DNA of 35,472 bases, from IMG/VR virus record IMGVR_UViG_3300038701_001464, positions 1-35,472 of that record. The stretch is one strand, 5' to 3'. The notes below the pieces were generated by a model. That model worked only from the letters and a program-made list of their open reading frames with translations, had not been told where the DNA came from and ran no database searches. This document shows positions 7,177 through 16,265 of the stretch, in pieces. The translations under genes and the position numbers were made by a program. Each line of letters opens with the position of its first letter. Position 1 is the stretch's first letter. The stretch is from a virus.

Positions 7177-10041
7177 CTATTCCAGTCCGTATTTGTCTTT
7201 TAGCGATTGATTGCTTGCGCCGTTGAGAGATGAACCTCGCGCCGCTTGCGATTTCAAGAATTGCTCATATGGGTTTGGCAACGCGCGAATTCGTTGCTCT
7301 GCCTCTTGCCATGTAATACCGCCATATTGAGGCGGACGTTGAGAAAGGGCCGCAATCTCGGCCGCTTTAACACGATGACCCATAACAGCCTCAAACGTTG
7401 CCGCGATCAAAGCGTTACCTTCCGGCGTGTTGCTCATGGCCGGCAAACTATCTAGGAACAATTGAACATCTTTATCCGATGATGAACCAGAACCAACTGG
7501 ACGCATTTGAGGCGCTAAACGTGAGGTGATAGCTCTAAAGCTTTCCATTTCCCCTAATCCGTCGATTTCAATTCCCATCGCTTGCGCATAAGGTCCAAGC
7601 GCTAATTTAACTTGCGCACCTTTACCCGTACCGATAACGCGGCTTAAATCCGACAATTGGCGCAATTGACCGATTAACTCAGGCGCGGCGTTGCCAGACA
7701 CGATGACGTCATTCATGCGCTTCGCTGCGAGCTTATCATTTTCCTCGATAAACTTGTTTGAATTGCTGTTAACATTAACCGTCGTATTTTGCGCGCCGGC
7801 CGCTTTAAGTGCTCGACGATATTCAAGAGGTCCGAGCGCCGGCTGTCCCAATCGATCCATTTCGCGCTTGTAATACTCGTATTCTTTTGAAGACGTGGCG
7901 AGATCTGGCTTGTTGCGCTCATACTCGAACTTTTCACGAGCCAGCTTGTCGGCTGGGCTCATGTAATTAGGATCGCCGGTTGCGAGCTCTTGTTGCATCT
8001 TTTTGATTTCAAGCTGTCGCAATGGGTCTGACTGTTGCAGTTCACGCTCTAACAACATTTGAATAGTGCTTCTTTGCCCATCGCTTAACCACGGGTTTTG
8101 TGAGGCTTCAATTAGCTCACGAATGCCGATCTGGTTATTTTGAGCAACTTGCACCGGTGCTTGTTGTTGCATCTGTTGAGGTGCTTGCGGCTGGGCTTGT
8201 TGTTGCTGCAACTGCGGATCAATACCACCCGAGCCGCCAACCGTCGGACGCTGTAACGTCGGGGCGGGAACTGGCGGATTTTGCGGCAAGGTAACGCGCG
8301 ACCCCTGATTTTGAGTTGATGCGGGTATAGGCAAATTGTTAACGTCAGAAAGATTGACGCTTGAGCCTTTTGGGGCATAACCCATAGGTGACGGCGGGCT
8401 TTGCATCAGATCCGCCGCATCATTTGGATTTAAACTCGCAACTTGAACCGGTCCGTTTTGCAACATTTGGCGCGGGTCAACTTGATTAATGTTTTGAGGT
8501 TGGTTAACGGGCTGATCGCCAAACATAGCAAGCGCTTTTTCGCGATGGCCTGACATTTGGTTCATGACTTTATCGCGAACCGTACCGCGCGCACCGCCAT
8601 TGTTTGCATCCGTGCGATTATACAAGCCAACCTCGCCGGCATTGATAGCCGAATAGATATCGAGTAAGCCCATACCCTCTTTTACGCCGTTATCGCGCAA
8701 GTATTTAACGATTGCGCCATCTGGTCCGAGCTGCGAACCTACCGGATTATTCCAATCAACGCCGTATTGCTTAGATTGCGGGACGCCGAACTGTATTAGG
8801 CCGCGATGCTGTCCCCATTGCGTCGTGGGGCCGGCCTTTGTTGGGTCAAATGTTCCCGCGGTTTCGTATGAAATGGCCGTTGCAAGATCCACCGGATCAA
8901 CACCAAGTTCGTTTGCAGCTGCAAGAATGCCGCCTTTAATGTCTTTGCCATCCCATTGCGGGGCCGGATTGTCAAAGTTTTGAGCAATCGCTTGCGCCGG
9001 CGTTTCGGCTGGGGTTGGCACATTTTCCGGCAACATTGCCATCGCTGGGGCGATTTGCGGTGTTTGGGGCTGAATTAGCCCGTCTGGATCGCTCATATTT
9101 CCTTGAGGATTGCCGACATTAGGCGTAGGGGCCGGAATAGGTGCTGATGCACCGCTAGGCAGTAGAACGCCGTCACGCTCCGCAATACCCTGATACCATT
9201 GAGGTGATCGCCCCATATTGTGCGCGCTCTTATTGTGCATGAAGCGAGGCTCGAATTGTCCATCTCGCTTGCCTGTATCGACATGCAGCGTATCTGGCAT
9301 GCTGTCATATGTGATAAACCGGCCCGCGCCGCGTTGTGTGAGCTCTTGAATTAGGCGCTGACGTGTTTTGTCATCCATACCGGCCATTGAAATATCCATA
9401 GCCTCGCCGGTGACATGCTTACTGCCATCACTTGAACCAATAGCCCGATTATATGCGAGCGGTCGATGTCCTGACGTTACGCCAATGTCGCGGCCCATTT
9501 CTTGACCAGCGCCGGCAACGACTTGAGATATTTTCTCGTCCTGCCCTTCACGCTGCCAATCTTTCGAATATTTGAGATTGCCGCCGCGATCCAATGCAGC
9601 CAAACCTTTGCCAGTGCTTTTCGGCTGGGAAACTTGTTTCGGCTCTAAACTTGCTACCTCGACGCGTTCGCCTTGCTTTTTATCCTGCAAAGCTTTTTTG
9701 ATCTTCTGTTTTGATGAAACTTTGGGCTCAATGTCACTAGTCGGCGGATTGTCAGATTGAGTTTGCGATGCGGCCGGCTGCGAAAATGCTCGATCCATGA
9801 TGTCGTTATAAACTTTTGCACCGCTTGCCTTTCCTGCTTTTTCCGCTTTATTTGCTCGACGCGCACGAATGCCCATTGCAAGCCCCGTTAGAGCATGCCC
9901 GATCCCCTCGCCAACATTTTGCGCGCTTCCGAAATTGGGAGACATAGCCTCGATCATGGCCCGCTGACGTTCTAGCTCTTGAGGTGTTTGAGCTTCCGCA
10001 TTGCCACCGAAAATATAAGACTTAATAAGATTGCGAGACAT
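7177..10041 (-). CDS. Large virion protein with M15 peptidase and lysozyme-like transglycosylase domains
   Basis: A 954-aa protein. Residues ~155-260 form an M15-type domain with SKHVTGEAMDI (His209, Asp216) and TLHVD (His253) as zinc ligands. Residues ~365-505 form a lysozyme/lytic-transglycosylase-like domain: ILAAANELGVDPVDLATAISYETAG with Glu393 as the likely catalytic acid, then HRGLIQFG and a conserved NAGE. A Pro/Gln-rich linker covers ~510-640 and the C-terminal 300 residues are helical. A virion protein with two wall-degrading activities would make the local opening for DNA entry. The neighbouring 491-aa and 335-aa genes are likely partners in the ejection complex. Strand, spacing (3 bp) and codon use match its neighbours. 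Confidence 0.8.
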   Translation of the reverse strand: MSRNLIKSYIFGGNAEAQTPQELERQRAMIEAMSPNFGSAQNVGEGIGHALTGLAMGIRARRANKAEKAGKASGAKVYNDIMDRAFSQPAASQTQSDNPPTSDIEPKVSSKQKIKKALQDKKQGERVEVASLEPKQVSQPKSTGKGLAALDRGGNLKYSKDWQREGQDEKISQVVAGAGQEMGRDIGVTSGHRPLAYNRAIGSSDGSKHVTGEAMDISMAGMDDKTRQRLIQELTQRGAGRFITYDSMPDTLHVDTGKRDGQFEPRFMHNKSAHNMGRSPQWYQGIAERDGVLLPSGASAPIPAPTPNVGNPQGNMSDPDGLIQPQTPQIAPAMAMLPENVPTPAETPAQAIAQNFDNPAPQWDGKDIKGGILAAANELGVDPVDLATAISYETAGTFDPTKAGPTTQWGQHRGLIQFGVPQSKQYGVDWNNPVGSQLGPDGAIVKYLRDNGVKEGMGLLDIYSAINAGEVGLYNRTDANNGGARGTVRDKVMNQMSGHREKALAMFGDQPVNQPQNINQVDPRQMLQNGPVQVASLNPNDAADLMQSPPSPMGYAPKGSSVNLSDVNNLPIPASTQNQGSRVTLPQNPPVPAPTLQRPTVGGSGGIDPQLQQQQAQPQAPQQMQQQAPVQVAQNNQIGIRELIEASQNPWLSDGQRSTIQMLLERELQQSDPLRQLEIKKMQQELATGDPNYMSPADKLAREKFEYERNKPDLATSSKEYEYYKREMDRLGQPALGPLEYRRALKAAGAQNTTVNVNSNSNKFIEENDKLAAKRMNDVIVSGNAAPELIGQLRQLSDLSRVIGTGKGAQVKLALGPYAQAMGIEIDGLGEMESFRAITSRLAPQMRPVGSGSSSDKDVQLFLDSLPAMSNTPEGNALIAATFEAVMGHRVKAAEIAALSQRPPQYGGITWQEAEQRIRALPNPYEQFLKSQAARGSSLNGASNQSLKDKYGLE

Positions 10042-11049
10042 TTATGCACCCTCTTTTTTTCGGCCTCGAATTGCTTCTGCATAGTTAACCATGAGCAATC
10101 CGGTTTCTGGATCTTGTGCAACGGCTTGCGGTTTCTTCTTAGCAACCTCTTGCGCCATCATACCAATTTCAGTTTGATCACTGCCTTTTTTGTTGTAGGC
10201 AAAAATTCCCAAACCGTCTTTGGTTTCACCAATTTTGGTTTTATTCTCTTTTATCCGTTCATCAGACAAAGCGAATAAGCCGCCAATACCGGAAATTACC
10301 GACCCAATACCCGCGGCGTTTTGCGCGGCATTAGCGGCTAACTGTTGATCATAATTCGCAATAATGCCGGCGTTGTCCGTTGTCGGCACGCTATCAACAT
10401 TAAAGCCCGTCATGAAATTAGGTTGTGAAACTTGACCGCCTGACAATAGTGCGCCGATCTGGTTAATTCGCTGATTGTCTTCTGTCAAAAGCTCTTGAGA
10501 TGCTTGCCCGCGGCCCTGCAATAATAGCTGGTTATAAGCATCGGTTTGGCTTTGGTTAAATGTCTCCATTTCCCGAGCGTATGCGTCGGAACCGGCCTTA
10601 ATGCCTTGATTGGCCAAGCGGTTGCGCAAATCTTCTTCTCGACGCTCAAACATCGGGTCCAATCGCTTAGAGCCCAAATCGAAAAGCCGGCTTTCTACTT
10701 CTTCATTCCCTAAAGAAAAATTGCCGGTGAGCTGGTCGCCGATAGTGTCGGATAAATTATTTCCCAGCGTCGCAAGGTTTAAACTTGCCGCGTCTTGCTG
10801 GTCTTTAATCGCTTGCTGCTCATCCGAAAGGGTTTGCGTTAGCGTAAATGTTGGGACGTCATAACTTTCGCCGGTATAGTCATCGGTCCATGAATACGAG
10901 CCTGTTTGCTCATATGTTTTTGTACCGTCGGCGGTTATTTCATTTGTGTTTGTCAAAAACGCATTTGCAATCGCCGTGCTGACATTAGAGCCCGTTTGAG
11001 CTGCACTTGTCTCTTGCGGCGGCGTTGGATCTGGGGCTTTTTTTCCCAT
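10042..11049 (-). CDS. Virion protein with C-terminal S74-like domain
   Basis: A 335-aa protein. The first ~250 residues are helical, with many Asn/Gln and a GSVISGIGGLFA hydrophobic patch near 247-260. A C-terminal S74-like module follows: SDERIKEN (Ser and Lys five apart, as in the catalytic dyad), then GIFAYNKKG and EIGMMAQEVAKKKP, ending in a short tail. It lacks the long coiled-coil stalk seen after the S74 domain in the fibre. Proteins of this type occur next to ejection and hub genes in short-tailed phages. Whether this copy self-cleaves is unknown. The start follows 3 bp after the GNAT-like gene stop. Confidence 0.7.
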   Translation of the reverse strand: MGKKAPDPTPPQETSAAQTGSNVSTAIANAFLTNTNEITADGTKTYEQTGSYSWTDDYTGESYDVPTFTLTQTLSDEQQAIKDQQDAASLNLATLGNNLSDTIGDQLTGNFSLGNEEVESRLFDLGSKRLDPMFERREEDLRNRLANQGIKAGSDAYAREMETFNQSQTDAYNQLLLQGRGQASQELLTEDNQRINQIGALLSGGQVSQPNFMTGFNVDSVPTTDNAGIIANYDQQLAANAAQNAAGIGSVISGIGGLFALSDERIKENKTKIGETKDGLGIFAYNKKGSDQTEIGMMAQEVAKKKPQAVAQDPETGLLMVNYAEAIRGRKKEGA

Positions 11050-11052
11050 TTT

Positions 11053-11523
11053 CTAAACCTTATCGTATTCGTTGTTTTGTAAGTGATAGCGGTTTGAGCG
11101 CCAAACGTCGTCATATAAGACATATAAAGCTTCATCTTGATCTCTACCGCGCAAACGCGGGATTACATGACAATCAAAGCCATAAGAGGTTAAAATGCGT
11201 TTCAACCTTGTATCCTTAGGTGATACCCGCATAACGACGGCTTGGCAAGATAGCTCGTTAAACGGATAACTAAACATTTTCCACAATATCGGACGGGTTA
11301 GCCATCTCGGGGTAACCGCGGCGCCTGAAATTTGAATAACACCAGCATCCTTGTCATAGTCATAATATAGCATGCCCGCGACGAGCTCTTGTCCTTTTAG
11401 GACCGCCATCGCCGTGCCATTCCCAAAGTCTTTCTTGAAGCCGTAAATCTGATGCGCCACCCAATCGGATAATTGCGCATATTCAACAGGATTTGTTTTC
11501 CAGTTTAGGAAATGCGGCGTCAT
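11053..11523 (-). CDS. GNAT-fold acetyltransferase-like protein in the virion operon
   Basis: A 156-aa protein whose middle looks like a GNAT fold: beta strands around MAVLKGQELVAGMLYYDYD and IQISGAAVTPRW, a helix starting RPILWKMFSY, then AVVMRVSPKDTRLKRILTSYGFDC, matching the family's alpha4/beta5 region where the N in N.RA..LY...GF is replaced by D.RLKRILTSYGF. The pyrophosphate-binding Q/RxxGxG/A loop is not evident, so an active enzyme is doubtful. The start overlaps the hub gene stop by ATGA. Such small GNAT-like proteins recur at this place in short-tailed phages, with unknown role. Confidence 0.6.
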   Translation of the reverse strand: MTPHFLNWKTNPVEYAQLSDWVAHQIYGFKKDFGNGTAMAVLKGQELVAGMLYYDYDKDAGVIQISGAAVTPRWLTRPILWKMFSYPFNELSCQAVVMRVSPKDTRLKRILTSYGFDCHVIPRLRGRDQDEALYVLYDDVWRSNRYHLQNNEYDKV

Positions 11524-13130
11524 GGAACAAAACTCCCGCCGGTATATGTTAGTAGATACGAGACGAGTTGAACGTTTGGCGTGGGCGTTGTCCCGAATGT
11601 AATCTGGATCTGGGGTAAAACAGTTTCGCCGGTTCGCCCGATTGAAACCATGCGAGTGTTTTTAACCTCTTGAACCGATCCGCCGTCCCATGTCGCAACG
11701 TCCCACAGGCCGCTATCCCATTGTGAGGATGAGTAATCAGCGACCGCACTTGGAGCCGCGGGAAAATCATATTGATAATCGACGCCGGCGGATATTTGCG
11801 GCGTGAATGGATGAGTTGCTAAGAACATCGCGCGCGCTTGTTGGAATGTTTTAGTAAATCCAATAGAACCGCAATGATCGGGATTTGCTGCATATTTTGC
11901 CGTGTATGGGGTTCCTGCATCAGACCCGCCGCTTTCCATGAGATACACGCAAGCGTCATTAGACCCGAAATAACCAAGGCCATCATATAATCCGGTGCAC
12001 CTCACATCCCATTGATCGAACTTTGCCCACGCGCCTGTCTCTAAATTGAAAGCAAAACATTGAGCCGGTATATCGTCGGAAATTCGAGGCTGAGAAACAA
12101 TCCCCATACTCTTTGATGAGATCTTTAAAACTTCCCACGGTAACGTTTGACGCTTTGCAACTTGAGCCTCCCATTCTGGTTCGATCGGCGCGGAAATAGC
12201 CGCCATGCTCAAAGCTGCATAATCTTTACCCAGCCGAATAGCAGCTGATAAAGGAACTAGCCCTTGCTCCGTGCAAATAAGCAAATCACCACCGGCGCGC
12301 ATAACGCAATTTTTACCAAGCGGCCGGCCGATGCGGTAAACGTTATCTAATACCCATGTTGACGCGCTTGCGGGGTTCGTTCCTGAATAAACGGCAACTT
12401 CCCCCTCGCTTGTGACAAATACGCATTTATCGCTCAAGCCGTCCCCTGCTCCAAGTGACCATGAACCACCAAAAACAAGATACCCGCCGCGCTTAACTAT
12501 ACCAGATAAGGAAAACTGGTTTGCAGCTCCCCCGATGCTATCCGTAGGCAAATACCAAGCGTCAAGCGTTCCGCTTTCAACGAAAAATAGGCGGCTTGCA
12601 TAAGACCACGTTTGCGACAATAAACGCGGGTCAACTCCCGTTATTGCAATTGTTGAAACTGTTGTTACTTGAGCCCAACTTGAGCCATCAAACACATATG
12701 GATAATCCGCACTGTCATCGTTGCAAATATACAAATATTCGCCGCCGGCCGTTCCGAATTGTTGCGCTGAATAATAGCCATCAGATTGCCCGATAATCGC
12801 TGCGGTTGGTATTGTGTCTGCATCCGCGGGGGATGTAATATCGTAAACTTTTGTTTCCGTCGCGGCGAAAAACGTCTCTGTCGCACCGTTCTTATAAGTC
12901 CACATAGATAAAACTTTATCGTCGAGTGTTGCGTGCTTAAAAGATCCACCGCGAACGCGAATACCTTGCGTTGTTGGAAACCAGTTATCAAGCACACGAG
13001 CCGATGCGCCGCCCACCGTTGCCAAGTTTTCATTTAGCACCCAGCCGCGAATTGGCGCGGGAAACGTTTTAGGCTTTGCCTTGCGTTGAGCGCTTGATGC
13101 TACCGGTTGTCTAAATGCTGCATGTCTCAT
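11520..13130 (-). CDS. Beta-propeller tail hub / packaged-DNA stabilisation protein (P22 gp10-like)
   Basis: A 536-aa, beta-rich protein opening with the conserved pattern PIRGWVLNENLA....GASARVLDNWFPTTQGIRVRGG, which marks head-to-tail hub proteins of P22 gp10 type. Repeated WTYKNG, YLYICNDD, LLICTEQG and similar blade-like strands follow. In that family the protein plugs the portal after packaging and connects to the tail needle and spikes. It follows the adaptor gene with a 4-nt overlap. Confidence 0.75.
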   Translation of the reverse strand: MRHAAFRQPVASSAQRKAKPKTFPAPIRGWVLNENLATVGGASARVLDNWFPTTQGIRVRGGSFKHATLDDKVLSMWTYKNGATETFFAATETKVYDITSPADADTIPTAAIIGQSDGYYSAQQFGTAGGEYLYICNDDSADYPYVFDGSSWAQVTTVSTIAITGVDPRLLSQTWSYASRLFFVESGTLDAWYLPTDSIGGAANQFSLSGIVKRGGYLVFGGSWSLGAGDGLSDKCVFVTSEGEVAVYSGTNPASASTWVLDNVYRIGRPLGKNCVMRAGGDLLICTEQGLVPLSAAIRLGKDYAALSMAAISAPIEPEWEAQVAKRQTLPWEVLKISSKSMGIVSQPRISDDIPAQCFAFNLETGAWAKFDQWDVRCTGLYDGLGYFGSNDACVYLMESGGSDAGTPYTAKYAANPDHCGSIGFTKTFQQARAMFLATHPFTPQISAGVDYQYDFPAAPSAVADYSSSQWDSGLWDVATWDGGSVQEVKNTRMVSIGRTGETVLPQIQITFGTTPTPNVQLVSYLLTYTGGSFVP

Positions 13131-13825
13131 GATACGGTTATACTTTTCGGATAAGCTGTTTTAACGCCATTGCTTCGACCGCGACGGCCGACAACAAGAT
13201 CTCGTGAGCCGCCATCTCTTGCAACTAGTCGTTCGAGCAAAAACTCATAATCCATCATTGGCTCGGCGTAGGATTGACCTTTACTTTCTTTCCATGCCCA
13301 AATGCATGCAAGCTTGAGCAACTGCTCATCAAGTCTAAATTCGTCCGTGTCGGCCGTGAATGCTGCTTTTGCAGTTCCGCCGCTATCTTTCGCGAACTTG
13401 TTGGAAATATAATAATACTTAGCTGTAACGCCGGTTGCGAGCGCCGGCTTGATGTGAAGCTGACCGCCGTAAAGGGTCCAAGCGTTAACAACAAAATCAA
13501 AAGATTGAATGTCGAGCCCTAACCAATCATCAACGCTGATAATGTGGCTTAGTGGCGTCTCAAGAGATGATGACCAGACTTTAGCATCGTTAATCATTCG
13601 ATCATAATCGGCGGGCATATCGTGATCTTCTGTCGATCCATCGCCGGTGATTGTTTCGAGTGTCATCAATAAACGCCAGTCATGACCGCGCATAATCCGC
13701 TCGCCCATTTCGTTCATAATTTCGAACAATTCGACGATTTCGCGATTTGTATTACTTGCCACCGTTTCAGGAACGGCAACACCAATCTTTTTCGCAACGG
13801 CTTGTGCAACGGTCAAAACTGACAT
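13127..13825 (-). CDS. Head-to-tail adaptor (P22 gp4 / T7 gp11-like)
   Basis: A 232-aa protein with the pattern of short-tailed phage adaptor proteins: an N-terminal helix region (VAQAVAKKIG..., LFEIMNEMGERIMRGHDWRLLM), a beta-rich middle with MPADYDRMINDAKVW and LGLDIQSFDF, and a late helix LLKLACIWAWKESKGQ. It lies between the capsid block and the hub gene, the standard position for the ring that binds the portal. The call rests on order and overall pattern. Confidence 0.7.
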   Translation of the reverse strand: MSVLTVAQAVAKKIGVAVPETVASNTNREIVELFEIMNEMGERIMRGHDWRLLMTLETITGDGSTEDHDMPADYDRMINDAKVWSSSLETPLSHIISVDDWLGLDIQSFDFVVNAWTLYGGQLHIKPALATGVTAKYYYISNKFAKDSGGTAKAAFTADTDEFRLDEQLLKLACIWAWKESKGQSYAEPMMDYEFLLERLVARDGGSRDLVVGRRGRSNGVKTAYPKSITVS

Positions 13826-13850
13826 TTTACTTTTTCCTTAACTAGAAAAA

Positions 13851-14576
13851 CTACGCGGCTTCTTCTTGTAGCTTTTTGTTATGTTCATGCGCGGCTTTTT
13901 GCGCACGTTCCAATGACCATCGAGCATCGTATTTGCCGCCCTGCTCCTCAAGCCATGTTGCGATAGTGTCTTTATCCCAATCCGCGAACGGGTTCTCATC
14001 ATCGTCATCATCATCGACCGCAACAGCGTCGGCCAACTGAGCTTCATTGCCGTCCATCTGAGCCTCAAGAGCTGCCAAACGTGCTTTTAGGGCTTCGTTT
14101 TCTTGCTCAAGTTCGGCGGATCCAGCTTTGGAAACTTGCTTTTCCAGATATTCAACAGCTTGATTTTTCAGATCTCGGGATTTCATGCCAAGCTTTGTTA
14201 ATGCTGAGCCGTCCATATCTGCGAGTGCTTCAACTGTATGGATATTAGCCGCTTTCAATGTCGCTTCTTTTGCTGATGTAAGCATAGGCAAATTGCCGAT
14301 TGGCGTTCCTTCAATAACCGCATCTTGTCCGCGTTTAAATGCTTCATACGGGCCGGCATGCAATTCAGCATAAGTCAAACGCTCATTGTCTGGGCCGAAT
14401 ACTGATGATTGATCATGCGCCGGCGCGACGAAAACCGATTTTGTGTCGCCCGCGATACGAATGCGCACTTTCTCGACGTCATCAAAAATCTTTGTTCCCG
14501 CTTCTGCGGATTTGCGTTTGTTGTGCTTTTTATCGATGAAAAAATCAACGACGAGATGTCCGAAATTACGTTCCAT
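13851..14576 (-). CDS. Hypothetical virion-region protein with helix-hairpin-helix-like segment
   Basis: A 241-aa protein. A beta-rich N-terminus (residues 1-100, with VRIRIAGDTKSVFVAPAHD) is followed by a helix-hairpin-helix-like motif around residues 103-146 (LKAANIHTVEALADMDGSALTKLG), a coiled coil (147-180), and an acidic stretch of seven Asp before a C-terminal helix. It comes just after an intrinsic terminator, so its expression may rely on read-through from the capsid transcript. A role in head completion is a guess from position. Confidence 0.6.
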   Translation of the reverse strand: MERNFGHLVVDFFIDKKHNKRKSAEAGTKIFDDVEKVRIRIAGDTKSVFVAPAHDQSSVFGPDNERLTYAELHAGPYEAFKRGQDAVIEGTPIGNLPMLTSAKEATLKAANIHTVEALADMDGSALTKLGMKSRDLKNQAVEYLEKQVSKAGSAELEQENEALKARLAALEAQMDGNEAQLADAVAVDDDDDDENPFADWDKDTIATWLEEQGGKYDARWSLERAQKAAHEHNKKLQEEAA

Positions 14577-14606
14577 TTTGTTTATTTTCCTGTCTGAGAG
14601 TGTTGC

Positions 14607-14631
14607 AAAAAAGCGGCCATTATAGCCGCTT
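14607..14631 (-). terminator. Intrinsic terminator after the cement-protein gene
   Basis: On the minus strand AAGCGGC (14631-14625) pairs with GCCGCTT (14617-14611) across a 7-nt loop and runs into TTTTTT (14612-14607). It is 17 bp downstream of the 162-aa gene's stop. It would give extra capsid and cement mRNA relative to the later tail genes. Confidence 0.8.
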
Positions 14632-14648
14632 AGATGTTTGGTTAAGGA

Positions 14649-15137
14649 TTAAGCGCTAGCGCCATCATCCGAGAAAGGCCGCTCAATAGCGAACGTTGCG
14701 AAACCGCTTGACGGTGTGCCTAGTGCTGATGTGCTTTTAGCACGTTTCACACGATCACCCGAGACGGCTGCATCATCAATGCTGCCCGCGGTTGCTGTAG
14801 CGTATACCAGTGCATCATCAGCGTAACTTGCAAGAGCTTTGCCAACTGCTTCACCTGAGATCTGATACCAGCCATATTCGCCGGCAACGCTTGCCGACAT
14901 AGCAACAGCAACAGGGCCGCTTGCATTAGCTGCGAGCAATGTTGTTGAATAATCAGCCGCATCATAGGTAACCCATGAACCAACCGCTGTACTTGCAACG
15001 CCTTTTAGATAGATAAATTCGCCGACGCCATATGTCGGATCCTTTGCCTTAACAATAAGACCCAGCTCGGCCTTTGCTGTGCTTGAGTTTTCGTCGATGG
15101 CTTGGCCGATCAGCGTATTTTCTGCGATAGTAAACAT
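14649..15137 (-). CDS. Capsid cement/decoration-like protein
   Basis: A 162-aa, Ala/Ser/Gly/Thr-rich, beta-type protein with very few basic residues. It has segments such as GEFIYLKGVASTAVGSWVTYD and GEYGWYQISGEAVGKALA that resemble small beta-barrel head-decoration proteins. It lies directly after the major capsid gene and before a terminator, the position of the cement protein in BPP-1-like phages. Expected role: trimeric clamp stabilising the expanded head. Confidence 0.65.
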   Translation of the reverse strand: MFTIAENTLIGQAIDENSSTAKAELGLIVKAKDPTYGVGEFIYLKGVASTAVGSWVTYDAADYSTTLLAANASGPVAVAMSASVAGEYGWYQISGEAVGKALASYADDALVYATATAGSIDDAAVSGDRVKRAKSTSALGTPSSGFATFAIERPFSDDGASA

Positions 15138-15171
15138 TTTAAATTTCCCGTTTTCTATAACTTGGAATGAA

Positions 15172-15194
15172 CCGGCGCTTATGTGTTGCGCCGG
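15172..15194. promoter_or_regulatory. Hairpin between capsid and cement genes
   Basis: Perfect 7-bp inverted repeat CCGGCGC / GCGCCGG with a 9-nt loop, in the 87-bp gap between the capsid gene and the next gene. On the minus strand there is no T-run after it, so it is more likely an mRNA-stabilising or weak attenuating element than a full terminator. Confidence 0.5.
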
Positions 15195-15224
15195 CGATTG
15201 TTTTAAAAACGATAGATAATTGGC

Positions 15225-16232
15225 TTATGAGGCCGGTGTACTATCGAAAAGCTTACCCGTGTGAAGCGGGTTGTTAAGCGTCAAGTTACCGTAGAAACCA
15301 ATGTGCTGCACAATGGCGTCTTGGTTAACCGGTGCTTGTTTGCCGCCGAACTTAACAAAGTTACGATCTGGGTGATAACGGAAACGCAAAGCATCCGTAT
15401 CAATGAAGTAACTTGTGTTTGCCGGCATTGCAGAACCGATACCACCTTCAAGCACAACGTCAACAGACTTACCAGAACCGTAGTATTTAAGGTTTGTGAA
15501 GCCTAGTTTACCAAGTTCATTTTCGTCTTGAATGCGTTGAATTGCGGTCGTTGCGGCCGTGTAAGCAATATAGTGCTCTTTAGAACACGCAATAACTGAC
15601 GGGCCTTTTTTGCCGCGGCTAAGATCAATCATGACATTATCAAAGATCGTCTTAACGCTTGATGAATTCACCTGAGTAATACCGGTAAAGTCTGAGTGAG
15701 CATCGAATGCGCTTGTACGCCAAATCGCATTATCAGCACGAGAAATACCGCCATAAGTGCCGGTTGTTGGATCTGTTGGAATTGCCATCGCAAGACCGCC
15801 GATCTGGTTGCTTTCTGTGCCATCACTGTGCAAATCTTCGGTGAAGCGGTCCAATAGTTCTTGTTCCGCTGCCGTAATATGCTCTTCCATGATGTCTTTA
15901 AGCTGATTACGTCCTGAGTTTTTCAAGATGTCTTCACCTGAAAGAGTAACGGAAACAGCCGCAAGTTTCGGCGTAAATTCCGCATCATTGAATAGCTCGG
16001 CCGGCGTTGGGTTCAAGTATTGATAACCAGCGTAGCGAGTATATGAACCGCTTTCATTGTAAAGAAGACGTTCGCGGATTGTTGGACCCGAGAAAGTTTT
16101 CATTTGCTTCTTTTTCTTCATCAAATACAAAATTGCATTCGAGTTAGAAACTAGATCCGCATAACCTTGTGAGCGGTCTTCTAGTGCAAGAGAAAACGCC
16201 TCTTGCAATCGTTCGTTTGAGTTCAAAGCCAT
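15225..16232 (-). CDS. Major capsid protein
   Basis: A 335-aa protein, a length close to the capsid proteins of BPP-1-type phages, and directly downstream of the scaffold gene. It has an N-terminal arm, an extended region with TFSGPTIRERLLYNESGSYTRY, a helix ending EQELLDRFTEDLHSDGTESNQIGGLAMAI (an HK97-fold spine-helix-like pattern), a P-domain-like middle with VIACSKEHYIAY, and a C-terminal beta region with YFIDTDALRFRYHP. No protease gene was found, so maturation is probably without a separate prohead protease. Confidence 0.8.
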   Translation of the reverse strand: MALNSNERLQEAFSLALEDRSQGYADLVSNSNAILYLMKKKKQMKTFSGPTIRERLLYNESGSYTRYAGYQYLNPTPAELFNDAEFTPKLAAVSVTLSGEDILKNSGRNQLKDIMEEHITAAEQELLDRFTEDLHSDGTESNQIGGLAMAIPTDPTTGTYGGISRADNAIWRTSAFDAHSDFTGITQVNSSSVKTIFDNVMIDLSRGKKGPSVIACSKEHYIAYTAATTAIQRIQDENELGKLGFTNLKYYGSGKSVDVVLEGGIGSAMPANTSYFIDTDALRFRYHPDRNFVKFGGKQAPVNQDAIVQHIGFYGNLTLNNPLHTGKLFDSTPAS

Positions 16233-16265
16233 TGCTCTTAATCCCTATTGCTTTTTAAATTGTCG

